From positions 3,216,501 to 3,280,500 of the forward strand of contig NZ_CP068983.1 of the NCBI RefSeq assembly GCF_016801025.1: a DNA stretch of 64,000 bases. Reading direction: 5' to 3'. Below the pieces are notes generated by a model. It was given only the letters and a program-made list of their open reading frames with translations. It ran no database searches and was not told where the DNA came from. The first letter of the stretch is position 1, and each line of letters begins with the position of its first letter. Of the stretch, positions 40,718 to 50,973 are shown piece after piece. This DNA is from Paradevosia shaoguanensis. Lineage in GTDB: Bacteria; Pseudomonadota; Alphaproteobacteria; Rhizobiales; Devosiaceae. A program made the position numbers and the translations under genes.

Positions 40718-43018
40718 GTGGAACAGATCAATAGCGTCGGGACTGAGCGCGACGAGCTTTCGGACTTTGAGAAGATCCGGCGCATTCCCTATCTCTTCGC
40801 CTTCAACATTCTCACGGCGGCAGCGCTTCTCTGCACGGTAACCTCGCCTTTGGCGCTGTTTGCGGCCGAGTTGGGCGTGCCCAAGGATCGCATCGGGCTG
40901 ATCGGCGGCATCATGCCGTTCGTGCAGGTGATCGCGGTGATCTTCCTGCCGATCGTCATGACTTTCGGGCACCGGCGCGTCTCGGCGTATGCCTCGCTCA
41001 CCCGCTATGTCTGCCTGTCCCTGATCCTTGCCGCGCCCCTGTTTGCGGGCGACGCGGATATGGTGTTCTGGACGCTGTTCGTGGCCATGCTGGGCTTCTC
41101 GATCTTTCGCACCATGGCCGAGACGGCCATCTGGCCGTGGTCGCAGGAATACATGCCCACCTTCATTCGCGGCCGCCTGACCGGCAGCATCGCCCTCGCA
41201 TACCTGCCGGTCGCCCTTGTCGGCTCGGTGCTGGTGCAGCTCTGGCTGGACGGGCACGAGGGGATCGAGCGCTTCTATCCGGTATTCGTCTTCGGGCTGC
41301 TGCTCGGCGTCGTGGCGGCGCTATCGCTTTTCGGTCTGGGTGGCGGGCGACCCCGGCCGGGTGCGGTGCGCGGACTGGATTCGATCCGGGCGATGCGCGT
41401 GCCGCTGGGCGATCGCAATTTCCTGCTCTACCTCGTCTCGTCGGGCTCGCAGTTTCTCGTCTATATCGTCATCAACCTCTTCATCCTGCTGTTTTTCAGT
41501 GAGCGGCTGGGCATCTCGTCGGGCCAGATCGTGCTGATGGCCGCGTTCGTGCCGGTCGGCTCGGCGGTGGGCAGCGTCATTGCCGGCTGGTTCGTCGACC
41601 GCTACGGCACGCGCGCCATTCGCATCACCCTGCAGGTCTTGCAGGTCGCGATGCTGATCGCGCTGATGTTCGTCAATGCCGACATGCCCGGTACGATCTT
41701 CATCGTCGGGCTGATCTTCTTTGCCTTCGGCCTGCTGTTTCCCAGCGCCATCGGCGTCGGCAGCATCTACATGCTCAACTATGTGCCGCCCGCCAACAAG
41801 GAGAGCTATATGACGCTCGCCTACATGACGGATGGCCTTACCGCCGGTGGTGCAGCGTTTCTCGCCGGCTGGCTGCTGGAATTCCTCTCGGGCAAGACCA
41901 TCGTCATCGCCGGTGCGTCGCTGGGTAATTTCGAGACGCTGTTCGCGCTCGGCGCCATGATCATCGTGCTCTCCGCGATCACCTTCGCCCTGCTGCGGGA
42001 GGAGGGGGCGACGGGGGTGCGCGATTTTCTCGGGCAGTTCGGCCGTGGCAGCCCTCTCCGCGCGTTGTGGGGCATTCACCGCTATGCCGCGCTGACTTCG
42101 GAGGAGCGCCGGCGCGAACTCACCTATGGGTTCGGTGAGGCCGGTAGCGCGCTGGCGAAGGAAGAACTGATCGCGGCGCTTAGCGACCCGAGCTTCGACG
42201 TGCGCTATGAGGCCATTCAATCGCTCGGGCATTTGCCGCCAAGTCCAACCGTGGTCAGGGCGCTGGAACGGATGCTGGCCTATGACGGTCTGGTCGAGCT
42301 GCAATATGCGGCGCTGAACTCGCTCGGACGCATCCGGGCGGTCGGCAGCGGCGAGGCCATCGCGCGGTTCCTCGATGATCCCAATGCGATATTGCGGGCC
42401 CGCGCCGTCCGCGCCCTGGGCGACATCCGCGACCAGCGATACCTGCCGCGCATTCGCCAGATGCTTGCCGACGATCCGGAGACCGATTGCCGGCTGGCGG
42501 CTGTTTCGGCCCTGGGCAAGTTCCGCGACGAAGAGAGTATCGACGGCCTGCTGCAGATCTATCGCGAACTCGTCAACGACGCGGGAAGCGCGATCGGCGA
42601 GCCGCGCAGCAAGGTGGTGCTTCTGGCGCTGGCGAAGATCCTCGATTGCGAGGAGAGTTTTTCGCGCGAATGGCGGCGCGAGGAAAAGGTGCTCGGCCAC
42701 CGGCTGCCGGGGTTGTTCAGCCGCCTCAGCGACAGCCTGCGCAAGCGCTCGGGCGAAGAGCATTCCAGATTGCTGATGCGGGCCGCGGCGGCGCTGAGTT
42801 CCGCCAGTACCCGCGAAGCGTTCAGCGCGCTGCAGGCGACACGTCCTTTCGTAGCGGCGAGCGGGCATCCCGAGGCGGCAATCGTGCTCAAGCTGATGGA
42901 TGGCACCCGCGACATCGAGCTGCCCCACCGCGCGCTTCTTATCCTACTCGCCCTCTCGATGCGTCCGGTGCTGGTGCAATCGCGTTTCGATGAGCGCCAG
43001 GCGCGAAGCGCGGGCTGA
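40718..43018 (+). CDS. MFS transporter fused to HEAT-repeat domain
   Basis: The 766-residue protein has an N-terminal MFS-like domain of about twelve membrane segments (residues 20-430; ILTAAALLCTVTSPLALFAA, GWFVDRYGTRAIRITLQVLQ) and a soluble C-terminal half. That half has repeating helical units such as DPSFDVRYEAIQSLGHLPPS, DGLVELQYAALNSLGRIRAV and DPNAILRARAVRALGDIRDQ, which are HEAT/PBS-lyase-like repeats. HEAT repeats bind proteins. The start is uncertain: GTG at 40718 is used, and TTG at 40673 is possible. No partner or substrate is known. Confidence 0.75.
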   Translation: MEQINSVGTERDELSDFEKIRRIPYLFAFNILTAAALLCTVTSPLALFAAELGVPKDRIGLIGGIMPFVQVIAVIFLPIVMTFGHRRVSAYASLTRYVCLSLILAAPLFAGDADMVFWTLFVAMLGFSIFRTMAETAIWPWSQEYMPTFIRGRLTGSIALAYLPVALVGSVLVQLWLDGHEGIERFYPVFVFGLLLGVVAALSLFGLGGGRPRPGAVRGLDSIRAMRVPLGDRNFLLYLVSSGSQFLVYIVINLFILLFFSERLGISSGQIVLMAAFVPVGSAVGSVIAGWFVDRYGTRAIRITLQVLQVAMLIALMFVNADMPGTIFIVGLIFFAFGLLFPSAIGVGSIYMLNYVPPANKESYMTLAYMTDGLTAGGAAFLAGWLLEFLSGKTIVIAGASLGNFETLFALGAMIIVLSAITFALLREEGATGVRDFLGQFGRGSPLRALWGIHRYAALTSEERRRELTYGFGEAGSALAKEELIAALSDPSFDVRYEAIQSLGHLPPSPTVVRALERMLAYDGLVELQYAALNSLGRIRAVGSGEAIARFLDDPNAILRARAVRALGDIRDQRYLPRIRQMLADDPETDCRLAAVSALGKFRDEESIDGLLQIYRELVNDAGSAIGEPRSKVVLLALAKILDCEESFSREWRREEKVLGHRLPGLFSRLSDSLRKRSGEEHSRLLMRAAAALSSASTREAFSALQATRPFVAASGHPEAAIVLKLMDGTRDIELPHRALLILLALSMRPVLVQSRFDERQARSAG

Positions 43019-43063
43019 GCACAGAGCCCGCTCTCTCTCTCACGAAAATCCCCCTTGCGCCGA

Positions 43064-43073
43064 ACCGTACGGT
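43064..43073. promoter_or_regulatory. Palindrome ACCGTACGGT upstream of TetR
   Basis: A perfect 10-base palindrome is followed by a second overlapping GGTACGGTAC motif, so GTAC/GGTAC units recur three times. It lies 43 bases before the TetR start and is the likely operator of that repressor. Confidence 0.5.
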
Positions 43074-43115
43074 ACGGTACGCCTTGGGCAACGAAAACCA
43101 GGAGGTGGTGCGACC

Positions 43116-44779
<1,664 letters not shown>

Positions 44780-44781
44780 GC

Positions 44782-45261
44782 ATGAGCCGCCTTCCACGCT
44801 TTCCGGTGGAAGGACGATGCCTTTGCGGGGCCGCCAGCTATATGCTGGCGGCTTCGCCACTTGCAGTTTACGCGTGCCATTGCAGGGACTGCCAACGCTT
44901 TGCCAGCGGGCCATATGCTGTCGGCATCATAGTCAATCGCAAGGATATGGTCTTTCCGCGGCCCGCGGCACTCGCGTCAACGCAGAGGCGGGGCGACAGC
45001 GGGCGGATCGTTCGGCAGTTTGCCTGCGCGCAATGCGGGACGCGGCTCTGGCATGAGGCCGACCATGCGCCCGACACGGTAATCCTGCGAGCAGGGACGC
45101 TCGACGAGCCGGGCTGGGCGCGGCCGGCGATGCATAGCTGGACGCGAAGCAGGTTGCCCTGGGTAGACTTGGGCGATGAGCCGCAATTCGCCGGCGCGGT
45201 ACCATCGCGCGACGTGCTTTACGATGCGTGGCGCGCGTGGCTGGACGCGGGCGAGACGTGA
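44782..45261 (+). CDS. GFA/CENP-V-type zinc protein, copy 1
   Basis: The 159-residue protein has the GFA fold zinc sites: RCLCGAASY at the start, CHCRDCQRF (CxCxxC) and CAQCGTRLW. Related proteins include glutathione-dependent formaldehyde-activating enzyme and lyase-like domains of CENP-V. The catalytic role of most members is unproven. It starts 2 bases after the ilvC stop, is paralogous to the following gene, and probably belongs to the ilvC transcript. Confidence 0.88.
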   Translation: MSRLPRFPVEGRCLCGAASYMLAASPLAVYACHCRDCQRFASGPYAVGIIVNRKDMVFPRPAALASTQRRGDSGRIVRQFACAQCGTRLWHEADHAPDTVILRAGTLDEPGWARPAMHSWTRSRLPWVDLGDEPQFAGAVPSRDVLYDAWRAWLDAGET

Positions 45262-45326
45262 CGGTTCAATAGCGCATGGGCCGGCGATTCCATGCCGGGA
45301 AAAATCATTCATCCGAGGACTCTCAA

Positions 45327-45797
45327 TTGCCTCTTCCGAAGTTTCCGCAGCAGGGCGGGTGCCATTGCGGCGCCGTGCGTTACGAACTGACCGCGCCGCC
45401 GCTGGGTGTCTACAATTGCCATTGCACCGACTGCCAGAAGATGAGCGGGGCGGCCTATGCGATCTCGATGCCCGTGCGCACCGAAACGCTGGTCCAGCTT
45501 TCGGGCGAAGTCTCCATCTTCGAGAAGGTGGCCGATAGCGGGCGGCGCGTGCAGATGGTGTCGTGCGCCAAGTGCGGGACGCGGATGTGGAACGTGCCGC
45601 TGTCCTCGCCCGAGATGCGCACGCTGCGACCGGGTACGCTCGACGATTTTTCGTGGGCGGAGCCGGTGGGCAATATCTGGACGAAGAGCCGGATGCCCTG
45701 GATCGAGATCGATGCGGCGCTGGTCAATTACGAGGGGCAGCCACCGAGCCGCGAGCCGCTCTACGCCGCGTGGTCGGCCAAGCATGGAGAAGCCTGA
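45327..45797 (+). CDS. GFA/CENP-V-type zinc protein, copy 2
   Basis: The 156-residue protein is a paralogue of the preceding gene: GGCHCGAVRYELTAPPLGVY, CHCTDCQKMSG and CAKCGTRMW carry all zinc-ligand cysteines. TTG at 45327, following CGAGGACT, is chosen because its first residues (LPKFPQQGG) align with the first copy; an ATG at 45276 would add 17 residues. The two copies differ in the middle, so they may act on different thiols. It ends in a TGATG overlap with the UPF0303 gene. Confidence 0.86.
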   Translation: MPLPKFPQQGGCHCGAVRYELTAPPLGVYNCHCTDCQKMSGAAYAISMPVRTETLVQLSGEVSIFEKVADSGRRVQMVSCAKCGTRMWNVPLSSPEMRTLRPGTLDDFSWAEPVGNIWTKSRMPWIEIDAALVNYEGQPPSREPLYAAWSAKHGEA

Positions 45798-46294
45798 TGG
45801 CGACGGCGGATGATATTGCCAAGGTGCTCGAGCAGGAGCGGGCGCTGGTCTTTGACACGTTTGACGAAGATGCGGCCTTCGCCATCGGCTCGGCAATCCG
45901 CGAGTGGGCGATTGCCGACAAGCTCGGGATCGTCTGCTCGATCGTGCTGTGGGACCGGCCGCTCTTCTACATGACCCGGCCAGGAACGACGGCGGACAAT
46001 GCCGATTGGGTGCGGCGCAAGGCCAATGTGGTCAAGCGGTTCCAGAAAAGCAGTTATCGCATGGTGCTTGAGCAATTGCCGCGTGAGGACCGGCTGCTGC
46101 CGGAGGCGCGGGCGTTGCCGCCGGAGGATTATGTGCTTGCGGGCGGTGGTTTCCCGATCCGCGTGAATGGGGCAGGGATCATCGGTGCTGTCGTCGTATC
46201 GGGGCTGCCGGAGCGGCAGGACCATGCGGTGGTGGTGGCGGCGATTGCCGGCTTTCTCGGCAGGGATACGGCGGCGCTGGCGCTGGAGCCATAG
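45797..46294 (+). CDS. UPF0303/GlcG-HbpS-fold protein
   Basis: The 165-residue protein is a member of the heme-degrading-domain (HbpS/GlcG-like) superfamily, UPF0303: FDEDAAFAIGSAIREWAIAD, FYMTRPGTTADNADWVRRKA and GGGFPIRVNGAGIIGAVVVS. Biochemical function is unproven. It overlaps the second GFA gene (TGATG) and is closely followed by the PhzF gene, so the four genes after ilvC look like one unit. Confidence 0.82.
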   Translation: MATADDIAKVLEQERALVFDTFDEDAAFAIGSAIREWAIADKLGIVCSIVLWDRPLFYMTRPGTTADNADWVRRKANVVKRFQKSSYRMVLEQLPREDRLLPEARALPPEDYVLAGGGFPIRVNGAGIIGAVVVSGLPERQDHAVVVAAIAGFLGRDTAALALEP

Positions 46295-46296
46295 TG

Positions 46297-47184
46297 ATGA
46301 AGCTGCGCTACCAGATACTGGACGTGTTCACCGGCGAGGCGTTCAAGGGCAATCCTCTGGCCGTGGTGGCGGATGCCGATGCGCTCGACGACGCGCAGAT
46401 GCAGACCATTACGCGCGAGTTCAACCTCTCCGAGACGATCTTCTTCAGGACACCGAAGGACTCCGCACACAACGTTGCGGCGCGTATCTTTACGCCGGGC
46501 GGCGAATTGCCGTTTGCCGGGCATCCCACGGTGGGCGCAGCGGTGGCGCTGGGGATCGAGCGTGGCCTCGACGAGGTGACGATCGAAGAGAAGATCGGGC
46601 TGATCCGGGCGCAGGTGGCGGTGATGGACGGTCGGCGTGGGCGCGCCGTGTTCGAGTTGCCGCAATTGCCGGCTGAGGCAGGAGCGCCGCCGGAACGGGA
46701 AGCCGCGGCGCGGGCGCTGGGGCTCGATGTCGGCGAAATCGGGTGCGGGGCCTTCGCGCTATCGACCTATTCGGCAGGCGTGAGCTTCCATCTCGTGCCG
46801 GTACGCGATGCGGACGTGTTGGCGCGAATAAAGGTGAACCTCGCGGAGTGGAACGAGGCTTTTCCGCATGGCCGGCACTCGGCCTACATCTTCACGGAGA
46901 CGCCGGGCGAAGATGGCAACGATTTTGGCGTGCGGATGCTGAGCCCGGCATTGGTGGGCGAGGACCCGGCCACGGGTAGCGCTGCGGCGGCGTTCATGGG
47001 GTTGCTGGCTCTGCATGCGCCGTTGGCGACGGGCGAGGTGCTCTATACCATCCGCCAGGGCTACGAGATGGGACGTCCGAGCCGGATCGACCTGGTGTTG
47101 ACCATGGAGGATGGCGTGCTGGTGCGCGGGCAGATCGGCGGGGATGCCGTCATCGTCGCGCGCGGCGAGCTTGATTGGGCCTGA
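46297..47184 (+). CDS. PhzF-family isomerase
   Basis: The 295-residue protein opens with RYQILDVFTGEAFKGNPLAV, has ETIFFRTP and GELPFAGHPTVGAAVAL in the first half and EDPATGSAAAAFMGLLAL in the second half. These are strong PhzF/diaminopimelate-epimerase-fold signatures; the conserved glutamate is in LSETIF. PhzF itself isomerises a phenazine precursor, but most homologues have unknown substrates. No phenazine genes are present. The ATG at 46297 follows an in-frame GTG at 46294. Confidence 0.92.
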   Translation: MKLRYQILDVFTGEAFKGNPLAVVADADALDDAQMQTITREFNLSETIFFRTPKDSAHNVAARIFTPGGELPFAGHPTVGAAVALGIERGLDEVTIEEKIGLIRAQVAVMDGRRGRAVFELPQLPAEAGAPPEREAAARALGLDVGEIGCGAFALSTYSAGVSFHLVPVRDADVLARIKVNLAEWNEAFPHGRHSAYIFTETPGEDGNDFGVRMLSPALVGEDPATGSAAAAFMGLLALHAPLATGEVLYTIRQGYEMGRPSRIDLVLTMEDGVLVRGQIGGDAVIVARGELDWA

Positions 47185-47274
47185 GCACGCAGAAGCCTCT
47201 GAATACCTCGAAAACACGTCTTCGCGACGCCTGACGCCAATGCTACCGCTGGTGATGGGCGTTGAGGGCGATTC

Positions 47275-47703
47275 ATGGACTTATTGTTCGATATCATCCT
47301 GTGGCTGCACTTCACCGCGTTCGTCGTAGGCGGCGCCAACGTGGTGACCATGCCGTTCCTCGTGGCGCGGATGCATGCAGCGAGCCCCGAAACACGGCAG
47401 GCACTGTGCTCCATCGCCAAGGCGTTGAGCCGCGCCGGACGCGGGGCGATGGTGGTGCTGCTGATCACCGGGCCGATCCTCATGTGGCAGCGCTATGGCG
47501 GGCTATCGGGCGCGAGCGTCTGGTTCTGGATCAAGATGGCGCTGATCGTGCTGATGCTGGTTTCCATCGTCGCGGCAGGGATCACCTTCAAACGCGCCGA
47601 AGCGGGCGACGATGCGGCGCTCGAGACGGCCGAGACGGCGGGCAGGATAGCGGCTGTGGCCTTCCTGGGCGTGCTGCTTTCGGCGGTATTTGCTTTCAAC
47701 TAA
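47275..47703 (+). CDS. Small integral membrane protein, unknown
   Basis: The 142-residue protein has four predicted membrane helices: ILWLHFTAFVVGGANVVTMP, MVVLLITGPILMWQRYGG, WIKMALIVLMLVSIVAAGIT and AVAFLGVLLSAVFAFN. A histidine in the first helix and the repeated Gly suggest a cofactor site of the kind seen in CopD-like or DUF2269-like proteins (weak inference). It is preceded by a 90-base gap and followed by a small leucine-rich reading frame. Confidence 0.75.
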   Translation: MDLLFDIILWLHFTAFVVGGANVVTMPFLVARMHAASPETRQALCSIAKALSRAGRGAMVVLLITGPILMWQRYGGLSGASVWFWIKMALIVLMLVSIVAAGITFKRAEAGDDAALETAETAGRIAAVAFLGVLLSAVFAFN

Positions 47704-47791
47704 CCATTTGCCCTACGCAATGGGTTGCGCCCGGCTGCGATTTCGCGCATTTTGCGAGTCACCAGTGCATACGGGCACCCAGGACCAGTCG

Positions 47792-47911
47792 ATGCAGCGC
47801 AGCCGCGCCATTGCCATTGCAGCCAAGCAGCAGGCGGAGAACAACCGCCTGATGATCATGCTTGGGTTGCTCCTGCTCCCCGCGCTTTTCCTTCTCCTTA
47901 TCAGCCCCTGA
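47792..47911 (+). CDS. Leucine-rich small membrane protein or leuA leader
   Basis: A 39-codon frame has a charged N-terminal half (MQRSRAIAIAAKQQAENNR) and a hydrophobic second half with ten Leu codons (LMIMLGLLLLPALFLLLISP). It could be a single-pass small membrane protein. Its position about 120 bases upstream of leuA and its Leu richness also raise the possibility of a regulatory leader. However, no good terminator lies between its stop and leuA. Confidence 0.5.
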   Translation: MQRSRAIAIAAKQQAENNRLMIMLGLLLLPALFLLLISP

Positions 47912-48031
47912 TAACCGGCGGCCCAGATCAAGCTGGGCGGGTGGTCAGGGGATGCGCGCAATGAGCCGAACAGGAAATGTCCGGCCGTTTAGGCTTTTAT
48001 GGCCCGGCCGTTTGATCAGGATAGTACCAGA

Positions 48032-49600
48032 ATGACTACGCAGACCCCCGCCACCGATAGCAACAAAGACCGGGTCTATATCTTCGACACCACGCTGCGC
48101 GACGGCGAGCAGAGCCCCGGCGCGACCATGACGCTCGAGGAAAAGCTGCAGGTTGCCGAGATCCTCGACGATATGGGCGTGGACATCATCGAAGCCGGCT
48201 TCCCGATCGCTTCGGTCGGTGACTTCGAATCCGTGGTGGCAGTGGCCAAGCGGGCCAAGCGCTCGGTGATCGCGGGCCTGGCGCGCGCCATTCCGGCCGA
48301 TATCGACCGTGCGGGCGAAGCGGTGCGCTTTGCCAGGCGCGGGCGCATCCACACGTTCGTATCGACCTCGCCGATCCATCTGGCGCACCAGATGCGCAAG
48401 ACGCAGGACGAGGTGATCGAGATCATCACCAAGACCGTGACGCAGGCACGCAACCTCATCGACGACGTCGAATGGTCGGGCATGGACGCGACGCGTACGC
48501 CGCTCGATTTCCTGGCGCGATGCGTGGAAGCGGCGATCAAGGCCGGCGCCACGACCATCAACCTGCCCGATACGGTGGGCTACGCCATTCCCGAAGAATA
48601 TACGGCGATGTTCCGGCACATCATCGATACCGTGCCGAATGCAGACAAGGCGATCTTCTCGACCCATTGCCACAACGACCTGGGCCTGGCGGTTGCCAAT
48701 TCGCTGGCCGGCGTCATCGGTGGGGCGCGGCAGATCGAATGCACGATCAACGGCCTGGGCGAGCGCGCGGGCAATGCGGCACTCGAGGAAGTGGTGATGG
48801 CGCTGCGCACCCGCGCGGATGCGATGCCCTACCACACCGAGATCGAGAGCACGCATCTGGCACGCGCTTCCAAGATCGTGTCGGCAGCCTCGAATTTCCC
48901 GGTGCAGTACAACAAGGCGATCGTCGGCAAGAACGCCTTCGCGCATGAGAGCGGCATCCACCAGGACGGCATGCTCAAGAACGCGCAGACCTACGAGATC
49001 ATGACGCCGGAAAGCGTCGGCATCAAAGAGACGACGCTCGTCATGGGCAAGCATTCGGGCCGCGCGGCCTTCAAGGACAAGCTGCGCGAGCTGGGCTACG
49101 ACCTGGGCGACAATGCCTTCCAGGAAGCCTTCGTACGCTTCAAGGACCTGGCCGATCGCAAGAAGCATGTCTACGACGCCGATATCGTGGCGCTGGTCGA
49201 CGACGAGGCCGGCTCGATCGACGACCGCATCAAGCTGGTCGACATGGAAGTGGTGAGCAAGACCGGGGGCACGCATCGCTGCGACATGACGCTCTCGATC
49301 GATGGTGAGACGGTTACGGCGAGCTTCGACGGCACCGGCTCGGTGGACGCGATCTTCAACGCGATCAAGCAGGCCGTAGGCAAGGAGCCGCACCTGGTGC
49401 TCTATGCGGTGGACGGCGTGACCGGCGGCACGGATGCGCAGGCGAGCGCGCATGTGCGCCTCGAAATGGGCGGGCGAATTGCTTCGGGCAATGCGGCCGA
49501 GCCGGATACGCTGGTGGCGTCTGCGCGCGCGTATCTCAATGCGTATAACCGGCTGCTGCTCGACAAGGGGCAGGCGGCTCAGGGCGCGATGGCGGGGTAA
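48032..49600 (+). CDS. leuA: 2-isopropylmalate synthase
   Basis: LeuA condenses acetyl-CoA with 2-ketoisovalerate, the first committed step of leucine synthesis. The 522-residue type 1 enzyme has the DRE-TIM motif [14 protein letters not shown] near the N-terminus, the metal-binding [16 protein letters not shown], the HESGIHQDG segment and a C-terminal leucine-binding regulatory domain of about 130 residues. ATG 48032 follows AGGATAG; the frame continues upstream to 47999. It uses the ketoacid made by the ilv pathway encoded nearby. Confidence 0.97.
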   Translation: MTTQTPATDSNKDRVYIFDTTLRDGEQSPGATMTLEEKLQVAEILDDMGVDIIEAGFPIASVGDFESVVAVAKRAKRSVIAGLARAIPADIDRAGEAVRFARRGRIHTFVSTSPIHLAHQMRKTQDEVIEIITKTVTQARNLIDDVEWSGMDATRTPLDFLARCVEAAIKAGATTINLPDTVGYAIPEEYTAMFRHIIDTVPNADKAIFSTHCHNDLGLAVANSLAGVIGGARQIECTINGLGERAGNAALEEVVMALRTRADAMPYHTEIESTHLARASKIVSAASNFPVQYNKAIVGKNAFAHESGIHQDGMLKNAQTYEIMTPESVGIKETTLVMGKHSGRAAFKDKLRELGYDLGDNAFQEAFVRFKDLADRKKHVYDADIVALVDDEAGSIDDRIKLVDMEVVSKTGGTHRCDMTLSIDGETVTASFDGTGSVDAIFNAIKQAVGKEPHLVLYAVDGVTGGTDAQASAHVRLEMGGRIASGNAAEPDTLVASARAYLNAYNRLLLDKGQAAQGAMAG

Positions 49601-49666
49601 GCTCGCGGGTTGGGGCGAGGGGCCAAGCTATGGCGCGGTGCTATCGCGCCTTATCTAATATTGCCC

Positions 49667-49746
49667 CACCACTGCACTTCCCCGGCCGAAGAGCCGGGGC
49701 CCACGGATATCTCCACTCGAGTTGAGTGGTGCAATAGGCCCCGGAT
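49667..49746. repeat. Type B element, right end truncated
   Basis: It shares CACCACTGCACTTCCCCGGCC and the GAAGAGCCGGGGCCCACGGA hairpin with the copy at 5474-5578 (as separate short matches), then ends abruptly at GGCCCCGGATC before the aminotransferase 3' end. It fills the 150-bp gap between leuA and the convergent gene. Confidence 0.72.
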
Positions 49747-49752
49747 CCTCCT

Positions 49753-50856
49753 CTACCCTGCCACCCTCAATGCCCCCGGCAATTCCTCAGCGAAAATCGC
49801 GATCTCTTCCGGACGACCGACGCCGATGCGGATGCAGCGGTCGAGGGTGGGGGCCATGGGTTTGCGGACGAAGACGCCGCGGTTGGCGAGGGCCTGGAGC
49901 ACGGCCATGGCGAAGGCGCCGTCGCGGCCGCAATCGACGGTGACGAAGTTGGTGGCCGAGGGGATTGGCGTCAGGCCGTTGTCGCGGGCGATGGCGGCGA
50001 TGGTGTCGCGGCCTGCAGCGATGTTGGCGAGAGTGGCTTCCAGGTAGGGCTGGTCCGCCAGAGCGGTGAGTGCGGCGACCTGGGCCTGGCGGTTCACCCC
50101 GAAATGGTTGCGGACCTTATCGAAGCCGCGGATGGCCTGGGCTTCGCCGATGGCGTAGCCGCAGCGCAGGCCGGCCAGACCGTAGGCCTTCGAGAAGGTG
50201 CGGAAGCGCAGGATATTTGGGCGGGTGACGTCCAGAGGCGGCAGCGTGCCGGCGGGTGCGGTTTCGCCATAGGCCTCATCGAGCAGCAGGAGCGTGGTGT
50301 CGGGGAGCGAGGCGGCGAAGGCCTCGACCTCGGCTGCGGGCCACCAGGTGCCCATGGGGTTATCCGGGTTGGAGAGGTAGACGAGCCTGGCGTTTTCCCG
50401 TTGTGCGGCCTCGGCCAGTGCCGAGAGGCTTTCGCGGTCGGCCTCGTAAGGCACGGTGACGAGCTGGCCGCCGAAGCCCGCGACGTGGAAATTGAAGGTT
50501 GGATAGGCACCCAGCGAGGTGACGACCTTATCGCCGGAGTTGAGGTAGAGGCGGGCTACGAGGCCTAGAAGACCGTCGATGCCTTCGCCGACCATCACGT
50601 TTTCAGGGGCGACGGCGAGATGGTGCGCGAGGGCGTGGCGGAGATCGTGGTTTTCGGGATCGCCATACATCCAGACGTCGCCTGCGGCGCCAGCGAGTGC
50701 GGCGATGACGCTGGGGGCGGGGCCGAAGCCGCTTTCATTTGCGCCCAATCGTGCGCGGAACGGGCGGCCGGAGCGGCGTTCGAGCGCCTCGGGCCCGACG
50801 AAGGGCACGGTTGCGGGCAGGCTTTGCGCGAGCGCGGTGAGGGCGGGGCGGGACAT
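49753..50856 (-). CDS. PLP-dependent aminotransferase (HisC-like)
   Basis: The 367-residue fold-type I enzyme has the PLP lysine in TFSKAYGLAGLRCGYAIG, the NPDNPMGTWW motif and an LGANESGFGPAP start. It is similar to histidinol-phosphate aminotransferase (HisC), which usually acts in histidine synthesis, but no other his gene is near. ATG at 50856 is chosen by homology; the frame is open to 51498. It is divergent from msrA, which starts 117 bp away. The substrate is uncertain. Confidence 0.88.
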   Translation of the reverse strand: MSRPALTALAQSLPATVPFVGPEALERRSGRPFRARLGANESGFGPAPSVIAALAGAAGDVWMYGDPENHDLRHALAHHLAVAPENVMVGEGIDGLLGLVARLYLNSGDKVVTSLGAYPTFNFHVAGFGGQLVTVPYEADRESLSALAEAAQRENARLVYLSNPDNPMGTWWPAAEVEAFAASLPDTTLLLLDEAYGETAPAGTLPPLDVTRPNILRFRTFSKAYGLAGLRCGYAIGEAQAIRGFDKVRNHFGVNRQAQVAALTALADQPYLEATLANIAAGRDTIAAIARDNGLTPIPSATNFVTVDCGRDGAFAMAVLQALANRGVFVRKPMAPTLDRCIRIGVGRPEEIAIFAEELPGALRVAG

Positions 50857-50973
50857 CACTGATCCTTGAGGCGTCGGCTGAAACTCCAGCTCACTGGCTA
50901 ACGTATCTTTGCGTTGCATTGAAGCGCGCCGGGGCGAACAGTGCGCAAGGAATTCTCCCGGGGAGAAGGGATC

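Noticed and set aside
47912-48031. A classical leucine attenuator terminator before leuA
   Set aside because: The hairpins present lack a T-tract and no clear competing structure could be drawn, so only the small Leu-rich frame is reported.
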